A DNA stretch of 7,199 nt from positions 1 to 7,199 of the forward strand of contig QIGD01000072.1 of the NCBI GenBank assembly GCA_003229935.1, in the 5' to 3' direction. Position numbers and translations under genes: made by a program. Below the pieces are notes generated by a model. The model made no database searches. It had not been told where the DNA came from and worked only from the letters and a program-made list of their open reading frames with translations. Shown piece after piece: positions 6,152 through 7,199 of this stretch; the first letter of the stretch is position 1, and every line of letters begins with the position of its first letter. The DNA comes from Methanobacteriota archaeon. GTDB lineage: Archaea; Hydrothermarchaeota; Hydrothermarchaeia; Hydrothermarchaeales; BMS3B.

Positions 6152-7161
6152 ACTGGTGTCCTATCATCATCAAGATATTGACGGCAGTTACAGTCACTGT
6201 AAATGTACTGTCGGGCACAACCATTTGTTCTTGGTGTTGACCATGTAATGACGGGATAGTATTCATCTTTCACTTTATGCAAACGAGTAAAAACGGGGGA
6301 AGCTTTTCTTTGTGGAATAGCAGTTCCCAAATCAGGGCAAGTGCTTGTTCCATGAATCTTATTAAGAACCCCCTCTGCCTTTTTGCCAAAATCGTTATCA
6401 GCAACTGTTATCTGTTTAAGGCTACTTAGTATAAAGAAGGATGGATTTGAAGGAGGAATGCTCCCTGAGTCATAAACAGAAGGATTAAAGTTTTGAATAT
6501 TGTTATTTTGACACCACTCAAAGATTCTATCCCAGACAACTTTGAGACCTTTCTTTAGATGTTCTTTAAGTTCTGTATCCGTTTCAAATGACTGTTTAAT
6601 GGGCAGTCCCAATTTTGCAAAACATTCTGGAATACTATTATTGTCAATATGAATTACGGGAGACCCGAATCCCCTCCGTGCCCTCTGCCCGATACCGCCG
6701 AGATTGGCCCATAACCATATAGTTGATAGTAAGATGTCAACACCACTCCTATCATCCTTCTTGTTTATGTTACTTCGAGGGATTATCCTGACTAAAAAAC
6801 TACAACCCTCCTTGTACCCTTTGAAAGGAACTGTACGAGAACTAAACTCTATCTTCGTTGAACCTGGCATCATAGATAACGTTTCAATGAGTATCCTGAA
6901 TGTTGCTCCAAACTTCTCATCAGAAGACCCGAATATCTTACTTTCAAGTTCTAACAATTTTTCTTTCGAAATATTTTGAACCATTCCCCCCACCAAGGCC
7001 CTGAACCAGAACCTCCAGCAACCTCTCAGTGCCTTGCCGGTAAGCCCAATTGTATCAGCCTCTCTGGGTTTTGCGCCATGAATCAAAAGAGGCGTGATAA
7101 ACTTGACCTTGAATTCTATAAGATAAAACACTTCTACAAATCTGTGACAGCAACTCTCCAT
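6148..7161 (-). CDS. cmr1: Type III-B CRISPR RAMP protein Cmr1
   Basis: A 337-residue RAMP-superfamily subunit. In Cmr complexes, Cmr1 sits at the head of the assembly near the 3' end of the crRNA and helps capture target RNA. The N-terminal ferredoxin-like strand is at about residues 15-30 (FKVKFITPLLIHGA). It is followed by the Cmr1 signature LTGKALRGCWRFWFRAL (40-56), an IFGSS segment (77-81) and a RAMP glycine-rich loop GGIGQRARRGFGS (155-167). The KASPVFTRL segment (287-295) is also typical. The ATG at 7161 is the earliest possible start because an in-frame TAG lies directly before it; AAGGG sits 8 nt upstream. The first ten or so residues (ESCCHRFVEV) look non-homologous, so the GTG at 7131 is an alternative start. 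The last 25 residues contain three cysteines (315, 324, 326). It is the first Cmr gene seen, and its TGA overlaps the cas10 ATG by 4 nt. Confidence 0.93.
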   Translation of the reverse strand: MESCCHRFVEVFYLIEFKVKFITPLLIHGAKPREADTIGLTGKALRGCWRFWFRALVGGMVQNISKEKLLELESKIFGSSDEKFGATFRILIETLSMMPGSTKIEFSSRTVPFKGYKEGCSFLVRIIPRSNINKKDDRSGVDILLSTIWLWANLGGIGQRARRGFGSPVIHIDNNSIPECFAKLGLPIKQSFETDTELKEHLKKGLKVVWDRIFEWCQNNNIQNFNPSVYDSGSIPPSNPSFFILSSLKQITVADNDFGKKAEGVLNKIHGTSTCPDLGTAIPQRKASPVFTRLHKVKDEYYPVITWSTPRTNGCARQYIYSDCNCRQYLDDDRTPV

Positions 7162-7199
7162 CTACCGCACCCTTGGGAATACACGGAATAGCTTCAAGC

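Noticed and set aside
6976..7191. Plus-strand open frame at the right edge
   Set aside because: It is antisense to the conserved N-terminus of cmr1 and shows no motif or ribosome binding site of its own.
7162..7199. Promoter or leader upstream of cmr1
   Set aside because: Only 38 nt are visible; there is a repeated GGAATA and a tiny GCTT-C-AAGC palindrome, but no convincing -10/-35 pair.

Overview
The window holds one minus-strand operon: a nearly complete type III-B (Cmr) CRISPR-Cas effector module. Reading from the right edge leftwards, the order is cmr1 (7161-6148), cas10/cmr2 (6151-4223), cmr3 (4221-3073), cmr4 (3051-2080), cmr5 (2068-1655), cmr6 (1653-853), then a broken CARF-type gene (843-27). 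A possible further gene begins at the left edge (24-1). Every junction is either an overlap or a gap of no more than 28 nt, and nearly every start has its own Shine-Dalgarno sequence. No plus-strand gene is supported; the plus-strand open frames are shadows of the Cmr genes.

By knowledge of the families, Cmr1, Cas10, Cmr3, Cmr4, Cmr5 and Cmr6 form one crRNA-guided complex that binds complementary RNA. Cmr4 forms the backbone and cuts the target RNA. Cas10 carries a nucleotide-cyclase site that makes cyclic oligoadenylate when target is bound. The CARF-like product would sense, and perhaps degrade, that messenger. The Cas10 here keeps GGDD and a CxxC pair of zinc ligands but begins directly at the first palm domain, with no N-terminal HD nuclease. 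The system therefore looks like an RNA-cleaving and signalling version without its own HD DNase.

The most notable observation is in the CARF gene. A 22-bp tandem duplication (648-692, a 23-nt match at a 22-nt offset) shifts the reading frame and splits one ancestral 264-residue protein into fragments of 62 and 217 residues. Removing one copy restores a single open frame exactly. This could be a sequencing or assembly error, a fixed inactivation, or a reversible copy-number switch. The second fragment has its own ATG inside the repeat. No HEPN or other obvious effector nuclease is in the window, and there is no CRISPR array, cas6 or cas1/cas2.

The organism looks bacterial: AGGAGG-type ribosome binding sites, some GTG starts, tight operon packing and moderate G+C (about 40% by eye). 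Nothing in the window fixes the phylum.
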